Assembly (NCBI GenBank): GCA_903903635.1
Contig: CAIUZK010000109.1
Coordinates: 1-64,000 of the forward strand
DNA: 64,000 bases
Origin: an uncultured Bacteroidota bacterium
Lineage (GTDB): Bacteria; Bacteroidota; Bacteroidia; Chitinophagales; Chitinophagaceae
Direction: 5' to 3'
Part shown: positions 1 to 8,696 of the stretch, piece after piece
How the letters are laid out: every line of letters begins with the position of its first letter
How positions within the stretch are numbered: the first letter of the stretch is position 1
Made by a program: the position numbers and the translations under genes
Notes under the pieces: model-generated
The model's input: the letters and a program-made list of their open reading frames with translations, nothing else
Told to the model about the DNA's origin: nothing
The model's database searches: none

Positions 1-67
1 CTCCTTTCGTTATAGACAGCAACTCTTCTCTTTCCTCTTGCGTTAATGTAACCTTATACTTTACCAT
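1..67 (-). CDS. IS630-type transposase, N-terminal fragment cut by window edge
   Basis: The minus strand opens with ATG at 65-67 and reads MVKYKVTLTQEEREELLSIT before the window ends. This resembles the first residues of IS630-family transposases, whose N-terminus is a helix-turn-helix DNA-binding region starting with a similar lysine-rich, TLT-EER segment. Only about 22 residues are visible, so neither catalytic domain nor integrity can be judged. It lies next to a repeat-rich stretch, which fits a mobile-element boundary. A different small HTH protein with the same start is possible. Confidence 0.6.
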   Translation of the reverse strand, partial: MVKYKVTLTQEEREELLSITKG

Positions 68-300
68 AGTTTTTTTGGCAAAGATACAATATTTATACGT
101 CATAGTATAATTGATATGACACTAGTGTTGTAATATTGAAATTTGCAAATCGGTAGCAGAACTACTACTAAAAACTCTACTTTTTTCAGGACGATACATT
201 CCGTGAAATCCCTTAATCCGTTCAACTCGCCTACCGGCAGGCAGGTCCGCGATTCAGACAACCCCCACTGCTCCAAGGCGCTCCTCTGCTCCTCATAAAT

Positions 301-534
301 GGAAGTGTCCCACTTCCGAATACTTCCCACAAAAACAATTTAAACTCCACCATCTCCCACAGTCCCAGAAGATCTCACATTTGTAAAGCCAGCTTAGTCG
401 AAGGTCGGTAACTCGCCTGCTATCAGGTTCCCTCATCCACTCATTGCGCCAATTTACATCCATAGACATTCTGTTAATTCTAAAATCCTGAAAATTCTGA
501 TTCAGACAATTTTTCGCACTCAACCAATCAACTT
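301..534. repeat. Dispersed repeat, copy 1, with a 7-bp palindrome
   Basis: A stretch of about 230 bases is nearly identical to 3846-4078. It starts with a perfect hairpin GGAAGTG-TCC-CACTTCC (301-317), continues through a shared non-coding block, and ends with a shared text AATCCTGAAAATTCTGATTC (about 484-503) just before tandem octamers. The rest of 68-682 holds no gene I can support. Translated open frames here are by-products of the repeat. Confidence 0.85.
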
Positions 535-574
535 ATCAACTTATCAACTTATCAACTTATCAACTTATCAACTT
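527..574. repeat. Six perfect tandem copies of the octamer ATCAACTT
   Basis: Positions 527-574 contain six head-to-tail copies of ATCAACTT with no variation, followed by a C-run. A degenerate version of the same repeat lies at 4066-4216, after the second copy of the dispersed repeat. It is a simple-sequence tract, probably prone to slippage. There are no spacers, so it is not a CRISPR. Confidence 0.9.
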
Positions 575-682
575 ATCCCCCCCTAAATCACGATAAAAGA
601 TTCATGTGTGTGTGCATTCCATTTACTAGATATTTTACACTACTTTGGCATCAGATATTTATTGCTCTTTAAACCAATTCGC

Positions 683-1357
683 ATGGCACCCGAAAATTTC
701 TTCAAAATATTGCTTATATGCGTATCCCTATATGCAGGAGCTGCCTCTGCACAAGTAGGGTTTGAAACTTCGCTCATGAGTCCTAACGGCGACATAGGCC
801 AGTTTTACAAAAAGAATATTTCGGCAGACTTGTATTTTATGAACGGCTACATGGATGGCCGCCTCAGGATAAGGATAGGTGTATTTTATACAAAGCTATC
901 CCCGAGGTTGGACACAGTACCCATTTATGGCGTTCAAATAGGCGGCACTCCCTATGTACAGGTTGTGCCGGGTATTCTTGTGGATGGGAAGTTGACCATG
1001 GTCTATTTGTATGGAGACATGAGTTACCGGCTCCTGAAAATTAAAAAGTTCGCACTTTTTGCCGGTTTAGGTATCGAAGGTGGTAAGGTTCATGAAATTT
1101 ATTACAAGTCGTTGGAAACCGTAATTAATGAAACCGCGAATAGTGATGTATTGGTTGCCGGGTTCAAAGCTAACGCAAGTATAGAATACAAAATAAGCCC
1201 CCGCGTTGATGTTTATACCCAGGCTAGTTACATGAATTTGGTTGCAACCGACCATTCAACCAATTTCAAGCATACCAACATGGGAGTCGGCATCAACTAT
1301 TATTATTTAGTAACTGGAAAGAAATCGAAAAGTAAACACAGAATTACAAATGACTAA
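683..1357 (+). CDS. Exported protein, probable outer-membrane beta-barrel, unknown function
   Basis: The product is 224 residues when started at ATG 683. The open frame extends upstream to 608, but ATG 683 gives a clean Sec signal peptide (MAPENFFKILLICVSLYAGA, then a cleavage site around ASAQ). The mature part alternates polar and aromatic residues in short strands, has no cysteines of note and ends with strand-like segments, as small beta-barrel proteins do. No family was recognised. Its 3' end overlaps the next gene by 8 bases, so the two are very likely co-transcribed and translationally coupled. The outer-membrane assignment is inference from strand pattern. Confidence 0.7.
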   Translation: MAPENFFKILLICVSLYAGAASAQVGFETSLMSPNGDIGQFYKKNISADLYFMNGYMDGRLRIRIGVFYTKLSPRLDTVPIYGVQIGGTPYVQVVPGILVDGKLTMVYLYGDMSYRLLKIKKFALFAGLGIEGGKVHEIYYKSLETVINETANSDVLVAGFKANASIEYKISPRVDVYTQASYMNLVATDHSTNFKHTNMGVGINYYYLVTGKKSKSKHRITND

Positions 1358-2102
1358 ACGGATATTTTCTTTTTTGTTGGTATTGATCTTTTTCTCCCCT
1401 TCCTGTGTGAAGGTGCAAAAGGATGTACACTCGTATTACCCGCAGGTAAAAACGGTCTCTGCAACTGTGAATAAAGACGGGTCTGTAACTGTTACCGGGC
1501 AGGTGACCTTTGAGGGCAGAACCTCAATACAGTATTGTGGTTTCTGTATGGACACAACCGCTAACCCCGATATGCTGACCAACCAACTACTCTCAGACAG
1601 CCTGATCGGGAATGTTTTTTCCTGCACCTATACTTCACTAAGTGCAGTTCAAACTTATTATTTCAGGGCATTTGCCGCCAATGTAAATGGATATGCAATT
1701 GGTAGCGCTGTCTCCGTAAGCCATGCGGGTTTTGATACATCGCTGATACCCTGCCACCCCAGGGCGCAATACATGGTACTAACCGGCACCAGCAACCAAA
1801 CCGACGCATACACCTATGTTGATTCGGTGACACCATCGGCCACAGGCTATGAAGTCCTGGGGCATACTGGGAGCCATTCTATTGATATCGTTTTTGGCCA
1901 GTATCCCATATCAGGTGTATACACCAATGCCAGCGTAAGGTTTGATGCTATAATCGTTACCGGAGTAACGTTATACGTTCAGCAAATAAGCCGTGGGGCT
2001 ATAGATATTACCATTTGCCAGGCCAATGTACAAGTACAGAACATGTTCACCGGCGTTTACTACCCCTACGTAATGACCACTAAATTCAGAAGCCCGAGTT
2101 AA
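1350..2102 (+). CDS. Lipoprotein with a fibronectin-like N-terminal half
   Basis: The product has 250 residues and begins with a lipoprotein signal: a hydrophobic stretch followed by FFSPSC, the cysteine being the likely lipidation site (C19). Residues 35-125 (VSATVNKDGSVTVTG, then YYFRAFAANVNG) resemble an Ig/fibronectin-like beta-sandwich of the kind common in Bacteroidota surface proteins. The rest has no recognised domain. It overlaps the preceding barrel-like gene by 8 bases and its stop codon overlaps the stop of the convergent downstream gene. Two linked genes for an exported barrel and a lipoprotein suggest a joint envelope role, but the function is unknown. Confidence 0.7.
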   Translation: MTKRIFSFLLVLIFFSPSCVKVQKDVHSYYPQVKTVSATVNKDGSVTVTGQVTFEGRTSIQYCGFCMDTTANPDMLTNQLLSDSLIGNVFSCTYTSLSAVQTYYFRAFAANVNGYAIGSAVSVSHAGFDTSLIPCHPRAQYMVLTGTSNQTDAYTYVDSVTPSATGYEVLGHTGSHSIDIVFGQYPISGVYTNASVRFDAIIVTGVTLYVQQISRGAIDITICQANVQVQNMFTGVYYPYVMTTKFRSPS

Positions 2103-3622
2103 TTAAAAGTGATCCAGGCAATGCGCATGTGCGATTTTTTCCCTTTCCCTTCCAGTATCATGGTCGCATATGTCTCGGTATCCTTATTATAATCGGGTAC
2201 CATTAGGGTTGATGTTGGTTCGTCGCTATCCTGTGTGCCAAACAATAATGATTTTTCAACGCTGTTATCATTGAGTTTCACGCAAACAGTGCTCAGCCTG
2301 CCGCCACGCGCTTTTGCTATCTCCGGGCTGGTCTCATCCGCATTCTTTTCTATATTGCCAGGAACATCGTTATAAAACACATAATTGCTTTTCGATGTAT
2401 TAACGTAATTGTACGACATACAGGGTGTGCCGTCCAGAAGTTGCTTTTTATTGATTGCGTACCCTTGCAATTCCACGCCTTCATCAGATAATACGGAGAT
2501 GCCTGCCGCATCTAAGTAGGTTTCTTTTACCGTAGACTCTCTTCTTTCCATTAATATAGTAGTTGTATTGTCTTTATTGAGTATCATATGGGAAGGGATA
2601 CCCGTATATTCCTCTTTAAAATGGCCAAGGGCATAGGCATTTACTTTCTCACCAGCTACTTGCTTACGCGATTTGGCTTCCAATGTTTCAGGGTCAATAT
2701 AAGTGAGCAGGGACGCATAATATTTAGTGACCTTTTGAGAAAGTACCTTACTTGTACTTGAGGTAAGATATGTTGTCATTAGTTGTATTTTGTTGCTGTT
2801 GTGGTTAAAAACCATATGAGCCGTTACATCTTCCAGGCTCAGGTCGGTATTTAACTTAGCATGTTTAAAAGCAGTTGTGCCGGCGCTGAGTTTTGATAAA
2901 ACCAAACTGCATTCCTTTTGAGTAGGGCGTTCTTTAAATCCGCAAAAAAGAAGATAGATAGCTTTATCACCATCTACAACAGCGTTTTTATAGGTTAAGT
3001 TCTTAAATCCGGGAGGCCCTGTATAGCGGCCTTCATTGATCTTTTTGTGCGAGCCGTCGAAATGAGTGACTGTTATTTGCTGCTTACCGCTGGAGCCAAT
3101 CTTAATTTCCTGATCGTAAGTAATAGTTGTATAGAAATCAGAATTCGGATCTTTCTCCACATCGAAACCACTTAAGTGCGAATTAAGTGCAAATTTATAT
3201 TGAATAGCCATACCAGGCAGATGCTCCAGGGTGCCGAGTTCGTCCTTTTGTACCAAGGCGCCGGTGGTTGCATTTATCCTGTACCGGAATAACACAGGTT
3301 CCTTGCATATCCTGTAGAAGAAAAGCACAGCTTCCCCGTTTATTTCATACAATCCGCAGATCAATGCGTTATCGTCAAAATCGTCGCTTTCCACAAAGTT
3401 CTGCCCTGTTTTTTTCCTGCTTTTATCATATACAGTTACTTCTATTCCTTTACCGTCTTTTCTGTGAAAAAATAACGTGTTGCCGTTTTTGAACTGTAGT
3501 AATTTATTCCATGTATCGTCCGGCTCTTCGAACGCATCACTTTTTTGAATGTTGATTTTTTGCGCAGTAAGAACACTTGTACTGGCTAGGGCCAAAAACA
3601 GGAGCATCAATAATTTTCTCAT
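2099..3622 (-). CDS. Secreted protein of unknown function (507 aa)
   Basis: The N-terminus MRKLLMLLFLALASTSVLTA is a Sec signal peptide. The remaining sequence is beta-rich with short recurring strands and turns (for example FKNGNTLFFHRKDGKG), reminiscent of propeller-type proteins, but I cannot assign a family. It lacks an obvious T9SS tail. It stands alone on the minus strand, converging with the lipoprotein gene (stop codons overlap), and lies between the two copies of the dispersed repeat. The product of 34072-35526 has a similar size, signal and general build, so the two may be distant paralogues. Confidence 0.65.
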   Translation of the reverse strand: MRKLLMLLFLALASTSVLTAQKINIQKSDAFEEPDDTWNKLLQFKNGNTLFFHRKDGKGIEVTVYDKSRKKTGQNFVESDDFDDNALICGLYEINGEAVLFFYRICKEPVLFRYRINATTGALVQKDELGTLEHLPGMAIQYKFALNSHLSGFDVEKDPNSDFYTTITYDQEIKIGSSGKQQITVTHFDGSHKKINEGRYTGPPGFKNLTYKNAVVDGDKAIYLLFCGFKERPTQKECSLVLSKLSAGTTAFKHAKLNTDLSLEDVTAHMVFNHNSNKIQLMTTYLTSSTSKVLSQKVTKYYASLLTYIDPETLEAKSRKQVAGEKVNAYALGHFKEEYTGIPSHMILNKDNTTTILMERRESTVKETYLDAAGISVLSDEGVELQGYAINKKQLLDGTPCMSYNYVNTSKSNYVFYNDVPGNIEKNADETSPEIAKARGGRLSTVCVKLNDNSVEKSLLFGTQDSDEPTSTLMVPDYNKDTETYATMILEGKGKKSHMRIAWITFN

Positions 3623-3700
3623 TGGGTTATATGTTAGTTGGATTAAAAGCGAATGTAGTTAAAACCCACTAATCTAAGGTTGTAACTAAAAAATAAGTAC

Positions 3701-3899
3701 TGGTCTAAGGGTCGCCCTTGGTCCTAATATGTGGAAGTGTCCCACTTCCGAGAAGTTACCACAAAAACAATTTAAACTCCGCCATTACCCTATGTCTCAG
3801 GCAATCTCCCCACTGGTCCAAGGGTCGCCCTAGGTCCCAATATGTGGTAGTGTCCCACTTCCGAATACTTCCCACAAAAACAATTTAAACTCCACCATC
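3701..3899. repeat. Tandem pair of ~115-bp units with two small hairpins each
   Basis: A unit that begins GGTC(T/C)AAGGGTCGCCCT at 3701 recurs at 3816. Each unit holds a short hairpin (AAGGG-TCG-CCCTT or similar), then the palindrome GGAAGTGTCCCACTTCC (3733-3749) or its variant GGTAGTGTCCCACTTCC (3846-3862), then CCACAAAAACAATTTAAACTCC. The second unit runs straight into the long copy 2 of the dispersed repeat. Confidence 0.8.
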
Positions 3900-4078
3900 T
3901 CCCACAGTCCCAGAAGATCTCACATTTGTAAAGCCAGCTTAGTCGAAGGTCGGTAACTCGCCGGCTATCAGGTTCCCCAATCCCCTCATTGCGCCAAATT
4001 ACATCCTTACACATTCTGTTAATTCTAAAATCCTGAAAATTCTGATTCAGATAATTTTGCTCACTCAACCAATCAACT
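3846..4078. repeat. Dispersed repeat, copy 2
   Basis: This is nearly identical to 301-534 and in the same orientation. The two copies flank the 683-3622 gene block as direct repeats about 3.5 kb apart. Substitutions between copies are scattered without respect to codon position, and there is no start context, which argues that the shared open frame on the minus strand is not a gene. Confidence 0.85.
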
Positions 4079-4216
4079 AATCAACCTATCAACCTCTCAA
4101 CTTTTTAACCTTTCAACCAATCAACTTATACTATCAACTTATCAACCTATCAACCTATCAACTTATCATCCAATCAACTTATCAACCTATATCAACAAAT
4201 CAACAAATCAACTAGT
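4066..4216. repeat. Degenerate tandem ATCAACYT-type repeat
   Basis: About 150 bases consist almost wholly of variants of ATCAACTT/ATCAACCT, some spaced by an extra A or T. It is the decayed counterpart of 527-574 and follows the same dispersed repeat, so repeat plus octamer tract appears to be one composite element. Confidence 0.85.
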
Positions 4217-4301
4217 CAGGTTAATCAGCAGATCAGACAACATTCGCGATTGAAATGTTTTTGAAGTTAAATTGAAATATATAATTGCAAGATTTTTTTT
4301 C

Positions 4302-4309
4302 TATATTTG
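4302..4309 (+). promoter_or_regulatory. Bacteroidota -7 box (TATATTTG)
   Basis: TATATTTG matches the Bacteroidota sigma-A consensus TAnnTTTG exactly and lies 42 bases upstream of ATG 4352. A convincing -33 TTTG at the usual spacing was not found. Confidence 0.45.
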
Positions 4310-4351
4310 TAAAGAGCAAAATGGAAGTCAACTAACTCTAAATTGAAGCGC

Positions 4352-5068
4352 ATGAAAAAGATGATCCTACTGGTTGCAGTACTGTTGGGTTCGGTATTGG
4401 GCAACCGCACCTATTCACAGTCTTTTACAATGCTGACTGATACTATTTACATTTCTGCAGCTCCTGGATTTGCAAGTTATTTCGACAGCATTGTTACTGG
4501 CACTGCACCGGTAACTTATACATGGAAGGTAATTGATTGCAACTTTCCGGGAGATTGGCGCACCGCCACCGCTTCCGGATTTTGCGACAACGATTTATGC
4601 CTCTTTATGCCTTCGCTTTGGCCCACTGGAGCTGTTGAAACTTCCGCTCCATACCTTGCATCAGATACTGGTGTACTTGATTTGACGCTCGACCTTACCT
4701 CTACCTCCACACCAGGCTGTTATTACGTTACTGTCATGCTGCACAATGTACTTATACCAACTGATTCAGCTAAAGAGACATTTATCATCTGCTACAGTAC
4801 ACTTGCCGCACCTGCAGCCATCAACAATGCCAACATCAGCTTATACCCCAACCCAGCCAACAGCGAATTAAATTTATCCTATGCCCCAAATGCCGGGATC
4901 ACATCATTAAAGGTATTTGATGTAATGGGTACGGAAGAAGCCAGCCAGGCAACAGGCAACAGCACCTCTCTTGTAGATATTCACACACTATCAAAGGGAG
5001 TACACTTTATAAGGCTAATCAACCAATCAGGTGAAGTAGTAGCAATTAGAAAGTTTGTAAAGGATTAA
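4352..5068 (+). CDS. Secreted protein with T9SS type A sorting domain
   Basis: The product has 238 residues from ATG 4352, chosen over an upstream TTG because it gives a direct signal peptide (MKKMILLVAVLLGSVLG...YSQ). A beta-rich, cysteine-containing middle (residues about 30-155) has no family I recognise. Residues about 160-238 are a type IX secretion tail: ISLYPNPANSELNLSY, later VFDVMG, GVHFIRL and a closing KFVKD. The protein should be carried across the outer membrane by the Por system and released or anchored at the surface. It is a single-gene unit with its own -7 box. Confidence 0.8.
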   Translation: MKKMILLVAVLLGSVLGNRTYSQSFTMLTDTIYISAAPGFASYFDSIVTGTAPVTYTWKVIDCNFPGDWRTATASGFCDNDLCLFMPSLWPTGAVETSAPYLASDTGVLDLTLDLTSTSTPGCYYVTVMLHNVLIPTDSAKETFIICYSTLAAPAAINNANISLYPNPANSELNLSYAPNAGITSLKVFDVMGTEEASQATGNSTSLVDIHTLSKGVHFIRLINQSGEVVAIRKFVKD

Positions 5069-5703
5069 TCAGCTATTTTACAATTTTCCGTAAAAACCCT
5101 GAATCTGCTAAATCCGCGATTCAGATAAAATAATCAATAAATAAATATGCCAATTAATTAGGAAATATAGATTGATGCACATATCTTTGTCCCAAATTTT
5201 ATCACTAATGCCAGATTATTAAACTATGAAACATGAAAATTCCAACTTATTTGTCTTAAATCAGGTGTTAACTTTTTCAAAACACAATCCTGCAAATCCT
5301 ACTTCGTGCGCCATAGCTTTTTCAGCGACAGTGCATAATCCTGAAAATTCAGATCAAAAATACATAAATAACTAATAATCAACGATTTGCAATCCATAAA
5401 AACTTCCGATTTCCGGAAACTTCATGAAGCAAACCAGAAGTTTTTGCCCCTAAACCAGAAGTAAAACCTGAAGCAACCTGAAACAAATCCAGAAATTGTA
5501 TGAACCAAACCTGTAGTGCTCTATAAGGCAGGAAGTAATATTTAATAATACACAGACAAAAAACAAATACCTGCCCCCATGGATGTCTCACACCTCCTTC
5601 CTATGTGCGACACCTATATTTGCTACCTTGCACCTCACGACTCATAACCTGCAACTTTCGACTAAATACTTTCTACTTTCGACTAAATACTTTCGACTCA
5701 AAA
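5069..5703. other. Long intergenic stretch with fragments of dispersed repeats
   Basis: No gene is supported in this stretch. It contains short echoes of the dispersed repeats (GAATCTGCTAAATCCGCGAT near 5101; AATCCTGAAAATTCAGAT near 5338), repeated AAACCAGAAGT words at 5410-5465, and repeated TTTCGACTAAATACTTT words at 5655-5700 just before the helicase gene. Confidence 0.6.
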
Positions 5704-7611
5704 ATGGATTATTTCAAAAAGCAGATCGAACTGCTTAAAATGGAACGTGAAGAAGACCGCAAATCCTATGAGGTTTTGGCTGCTACAACATCAGTTGTAC
5801 AGCGCAGGGCCAATGGCTACACCTGGTATCCGATTGCCATTAAGGGCACCGAAATGACCAAGGGTGACTATATTTCTGTTGAGGTGGAGCGAACCACCCA
5901 CCAGGATGTAAGCCACCAGTTAAGGTTTGGCGTTTCGGCAATGCTCTTCTCCAATCATGACCCCAAAAACAATAAAGTAGAAGGAACCATAACATTCCAG
6001 AGCGGCGACCGGCTCAAGATCACCCTGCGCACCGACGAACTTCCGGAATGGGCCAGTGATGGCAAGCTGGGCATCGATCTGTTGTTTGACGATAACAGCT
6101 ACGACGAAATGCAGAACGCCCTCATGGGTGCACTGGCCCGAAATGAGGACAAGGAGGAAGGAAGATTGATTAGCATACTAACAGGTAAACGCCCCCCGAC
6201 TTTCGACACAGAAGTCTATCAGTTCAGTAATCCTAAATTAAACCAGAGCCAGAATGAAGCAGTAAATAAAATAATAGCCGCCAACGAATTATCCATAGTT
6301 CATGGCCCTCCGGGCACAGGGAAGACCACTACGCTGGTGCAGGCTATTAAGACCCTCATAAAAAACAACAACCAGCAGATACTCGTGGTAGCTCCCAGCA
6401 ATACCGCTGTAGACCTGCTGAGCGAAAAACTATCGGATGAAGGGTTAAATGTGTTGCGTGTAGGAAATCCTGCCAGGGTGTCTGAGCGGCTGATGGCACT
6501 CACACTGGATAGCAAAATGTCGGAGCATAGTGCCATGAAAGAAATCAAAAGCCTGAAAAAAAGGGCTGCCGAATTCAAAAATATGGCGCACAAATACAAG
6601 CGCAGTTTTGGCAAAGCCGAGCGCGACCAGCGCAAAGCCCTGTTTGATGAAGCGCATAAGATCATGAAGGATGTGGGCAACACAGAGCAATACATTATTG
6701 ATGACCTTATAGCAAAGGCCCAGGTCATTACAGCTACGCTTGTAGGAGCAAACCACTATACCGTAAAAAAAATAAACTACCATACAATTGTAATAGACGA
6801 AGCAGGCCAGGCAATGGAACCAGCCTGCTGGATATCACTCCTGAAAGGCAAAAAAGTGATCCTTGCCGGCGACCATTGCCAGCTATCCCCAACCATTAAA
6901 AGTAATGAAGCCGCCAGGAAAGGACTATCCACCACCCTGCTCGAAAAATGTGTGGCGCTCCACCCTGCCGCAGTCACCCTGCTTCAGGAGCAATACAGGA
7001 TGCATACCAGCATCATGAATTATTCCTCCAGGGTGTTTTACAAAAACCAGTTGAAGGCCCACGGCAGCGTTGCCGGGCATTTGTTATTTCCTGATGATAG
7101 CCCCCTGGCTTTTATAGACACCGCCGGTTGTGGCTTCGACGAAAAAGCAGATGGCACCAGCACTACCAACCCCGAAGAGGCTGCATTACTCATTAAACAC
7201 CTGACAGCACTCACCAATGAATTGGATAAACACTACCCCGTTAAAAAATTCCCGACCATTGCAGTTATCTCTCCTTACAAACAACAGATAGCTGTGCTTA
7301 ATGACCTCTTGGTTCATTCGGGTGAACTTAAAAAGTATAGCAACAGTATCTCAGTCAATACCATAGATAGCTTCCAGGGCCAGGAAAGAGATATAGTATA
7401 TATCAGTATGGTACGCAGCAACAGCGATGGAACCATTGGCTTTCTATCCGACATCCGTCGCATGAATGTAGCTATGACAAGAGCTCGTAAAAAGCTGGTT
7501 GTTGTCGGCGACAGTGCTACCCTGTCCAGGTTACCTTTTTATGCCGATTTCATTGCCTATGCCGAAAGTATAAACACATACCATAGTGCCTGGGAATTCA
7601 TGGATCTATAA
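5704..7611 (+). CDS. SF1 DNA/RNA helicase, IGHMBP2-like
   Basis: The product has 635 residues from ATG 5704. The frame is open from 5605, but the extra 33 residues come from repetitive text. An N-terminal beta-barrel region precedes the helicase core. Visible motifs in order are Walker A GPPGTGKTT, DEAGQ (motif II), GDHCQLSPT (III), QYRMH (IV), DSFQGQERD (V) and NVAMTRARKKL (VI). This is the UPF1/IGHMBP2 superfamily 1B layout, implying 5'-3' unwinding of nucleic acid with ATP hydrolysis in the cytoplasm. Bacteroidota commonly carry one such protein as an AAA-domain protein. All key motifs are intact. The substrate is unknown. Confidence 0.85.
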   Translation: MDYFKKQIELLKMEREEDRKSYEVLAATTSVVQRRANGYTWYPIAIKGTEMTKGDYISVEVERTTHQDVSHQLRFGVSAMLFSNHDPKNNKVEGTITFQSGDRLKITLRTDELPEWASDGKLGIDLLFDDNSYDEMQNALMGALARNEDKEEGRLISILTGKRPPTFDTEVYQFSNPKLNQSQNEAVNKIIAANELSIVHGPPGTGKTTTLVQAIKTLIKNNNQQILVVAPSNTAVDLLSEKLSDEGLNVLRVGNPARVSERLMALTLDSKMSEHSAMKEIKSLKKRAAEFKNMAHKYKRSFGKAERDQRKALFDEAHKIMKDVGNTEQYIIDDLIAKAQVITATLVGANHYTVKKINYHTIVIDEAGQAMEPACWISLLKGKKVILAGDHCQLSPTIKSNEAARKGLSTTLLEKCVALHPAAVTLLQEQYRMHTSIMNYSSRVFYKNQLKAHGSVAGHLLFPDDSPLAFIDTAGCGFDEKADGTSTTNPEEAALLIKHLTALTNELDKHYPVKKFPTIAVISPYKQQIAVLNDLLVHSGELKKYSNSISVNTIDSFQGQERDIVYISMVRSNSDGTIGFLSDIRRMNVAMTRARKKLVVVGDSATLSRLPFYADFIAYAESINTYHSAWEFMDL

Positions 7612-7705
7612 CAGAAGTTTTGGATTACTAAGCACATAAAAGAATTAAAAGGGCCATTAGATACTTGAGCATTATTAATAATAACACAACCCTATTCCAC
7701 AACTG

Positions 7706-7713
7706 TATATTTG
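7706..7713 (+). promoter_or_regulatory. Bacteroidota -7 box (TATATTTG)
   Basis: TATATTTG lies 51 bases before ATG 7765 of the metallo-beta-lactamase-fold gene and matches TAnnTTTG. The -33 element is unclear. Confidence 0.4.
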
Positions 7714-7764
7714 GATTAGAAAAAGTTATTTTAATTTGCTGCAAATCAGGTTATTTTGTAGACA

Positions 7765-8598
7765 ATGTCTTTATACATAGCATCTATTAATTCGGGAAGT
7801 AATGGCAACTGTTATTACATAGGTAACAACCGGGAAGCCGTACTGATAGATGCAGGTATCTCCTGCCGGGAAACCGAAAAGCGTATGAGGCGCATGGGAT
7901 TGAAAATGGATACAGTAAAGGCTATTTTTATTACCCATGAGCATGGCGATCATATCAAAGGTCTTGAAGGAATTGTAACAAGACATAAACTGCCGGTATA
8001 CATTACTAATCCAACCTTACATCATACAACGCTCAGAGTCGACCCTGCTCTTATAAAATCCTTTACCGCTTACGAGGCTGTATTTATTGGCGGCCTTGCT
8101 GTATTACCATTCCCGAAATTACACGATGCCACCGATCCCCATAGTTTCCTGGTAAGTGGCAATGGAGTAACCGTAGGCGTATTTACCGATATCGGCGCAC
8201 CATGCCAGCATGTCACCGATAATTTCAGGAAATGCCATGCGGCTTTCCTGGAAGCCAACTATGATGAGCATATGCTGGAAATCGGCAGCTACCCTGCGCA
8301 CCTTAAAAAAAGGATCAGCAGCGATCATGGTCACCTGTCCAACCGTCAGGCTATTGAATTATTTCTTGAGCACGGCCCGGCTTATATGAGCCACTTGTTT
8401 TTATCACACTTATCAAAAGAAAATAACCGGCCCGACCTTGCGCAGAAGGTATTTGAACGGCATGCAGGCAAGACCAATATTGTAGTAGCTTCCCGCGATG
8501 TAGAAAGTGAAGTGTACCATATCCGGAACACTTCATTTAAAGAACCTATTCAGAAATCAGCTCCCTTAAAATCAGTGCAGGGCAACCTGTTTGGATAG
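7765..8598 (+). CDS. Metallo-beta-lactamase-fold hydrolase, YycJ/WalJ-like
   Basis: The product has 277 residues. It opens with the fold's first strands (SLYIASINSGSNGNCYYI), carries the metal motif THEHGDH, then downstream HLSNRQA and SHLSKENN, which are typical of the YycJ/WalJ subfamily. These are two-metal phosphodiesterases; YycJ/WalJ members have been linked to 5'-3' exonuclease activity and DNA repair. It is cytoplasmic and complete. It stands alone with a candidate -7 box upstream and a strong bidirectional terminator downstream. Confidence 0.8.
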   Translation: MSLYIASINSGSNGNCYYIGNNREAVLIDAGISCRETEKRMRRMGLKMDTVKAIFITHEHGDHIKGLEGIVTRHKLPVYITNPTLHHTTLRVDPALIKSFTAYEAVFIGGLAVLPFPKLHDATDPHSFLVSGNGVTVGVFTDIGAPCQHVTDNFRKCHAAFLEANYDEHMLEIGSYPAHLKKRISSDHGHLSNRQAIELFLEHGPAYMSHLFLSHLSKENNRPDLAQKVFERHAGKTNIVVASRDVESEVYHIRNTSFKEPIQKSAPLKSVQGNLFG

Positions 8599-8625
8599 CG
8601 CTTCAACAGCCTGAATCAAAACTAA

Positions 8626-8661
8626 AATGAGACAATGAAAGTACTTTTCCATTGTCTCATT
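8626..8661. terminator. Bidirectional hairpin terminator
   Basis: AATGAGACAATG (8626-8637) pairs perfectly with CATTGTCTCATT (8650-8661). The loop contains AAAGTACTTT, itself self-complementary, so the stem can extend. It lies between the convergent MBL gene and the last gene of the benzoyl-CoA operon and can end transcription from both sides. Confidence 0.7.
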
Positions 8662-8696
8662 CATATGAACTATTTCAAGCCCAATGCTATGACTGT

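Noticed and set aside
293-523. Minus-strand frame whose translation recurs at 3790-4068, suggesting a conserved small gene pair
   Set aside because: The similarity is explained by the dispersed repeat; differences include non-synonymous changes, there is no start context, and the shared DNA similarity extends beyond the frames.
527-574. Regular short repeats as a possible CRISPR array
   Set aside because: The octamers are directly abutting without spacers and no cas gene is present.
5605-5703. Longer start for the helicase gene
   Set aside because: The extra codons come from repeated TTTCGACTAAATACTTT text; ATG 5704 gives the family-like N-terminus.
6300-6728. 142-residue minus-strand open frame opposite the helicase
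   Set aside because: It is fully covered by the helicase core motifs on the other strand, with no independent support.
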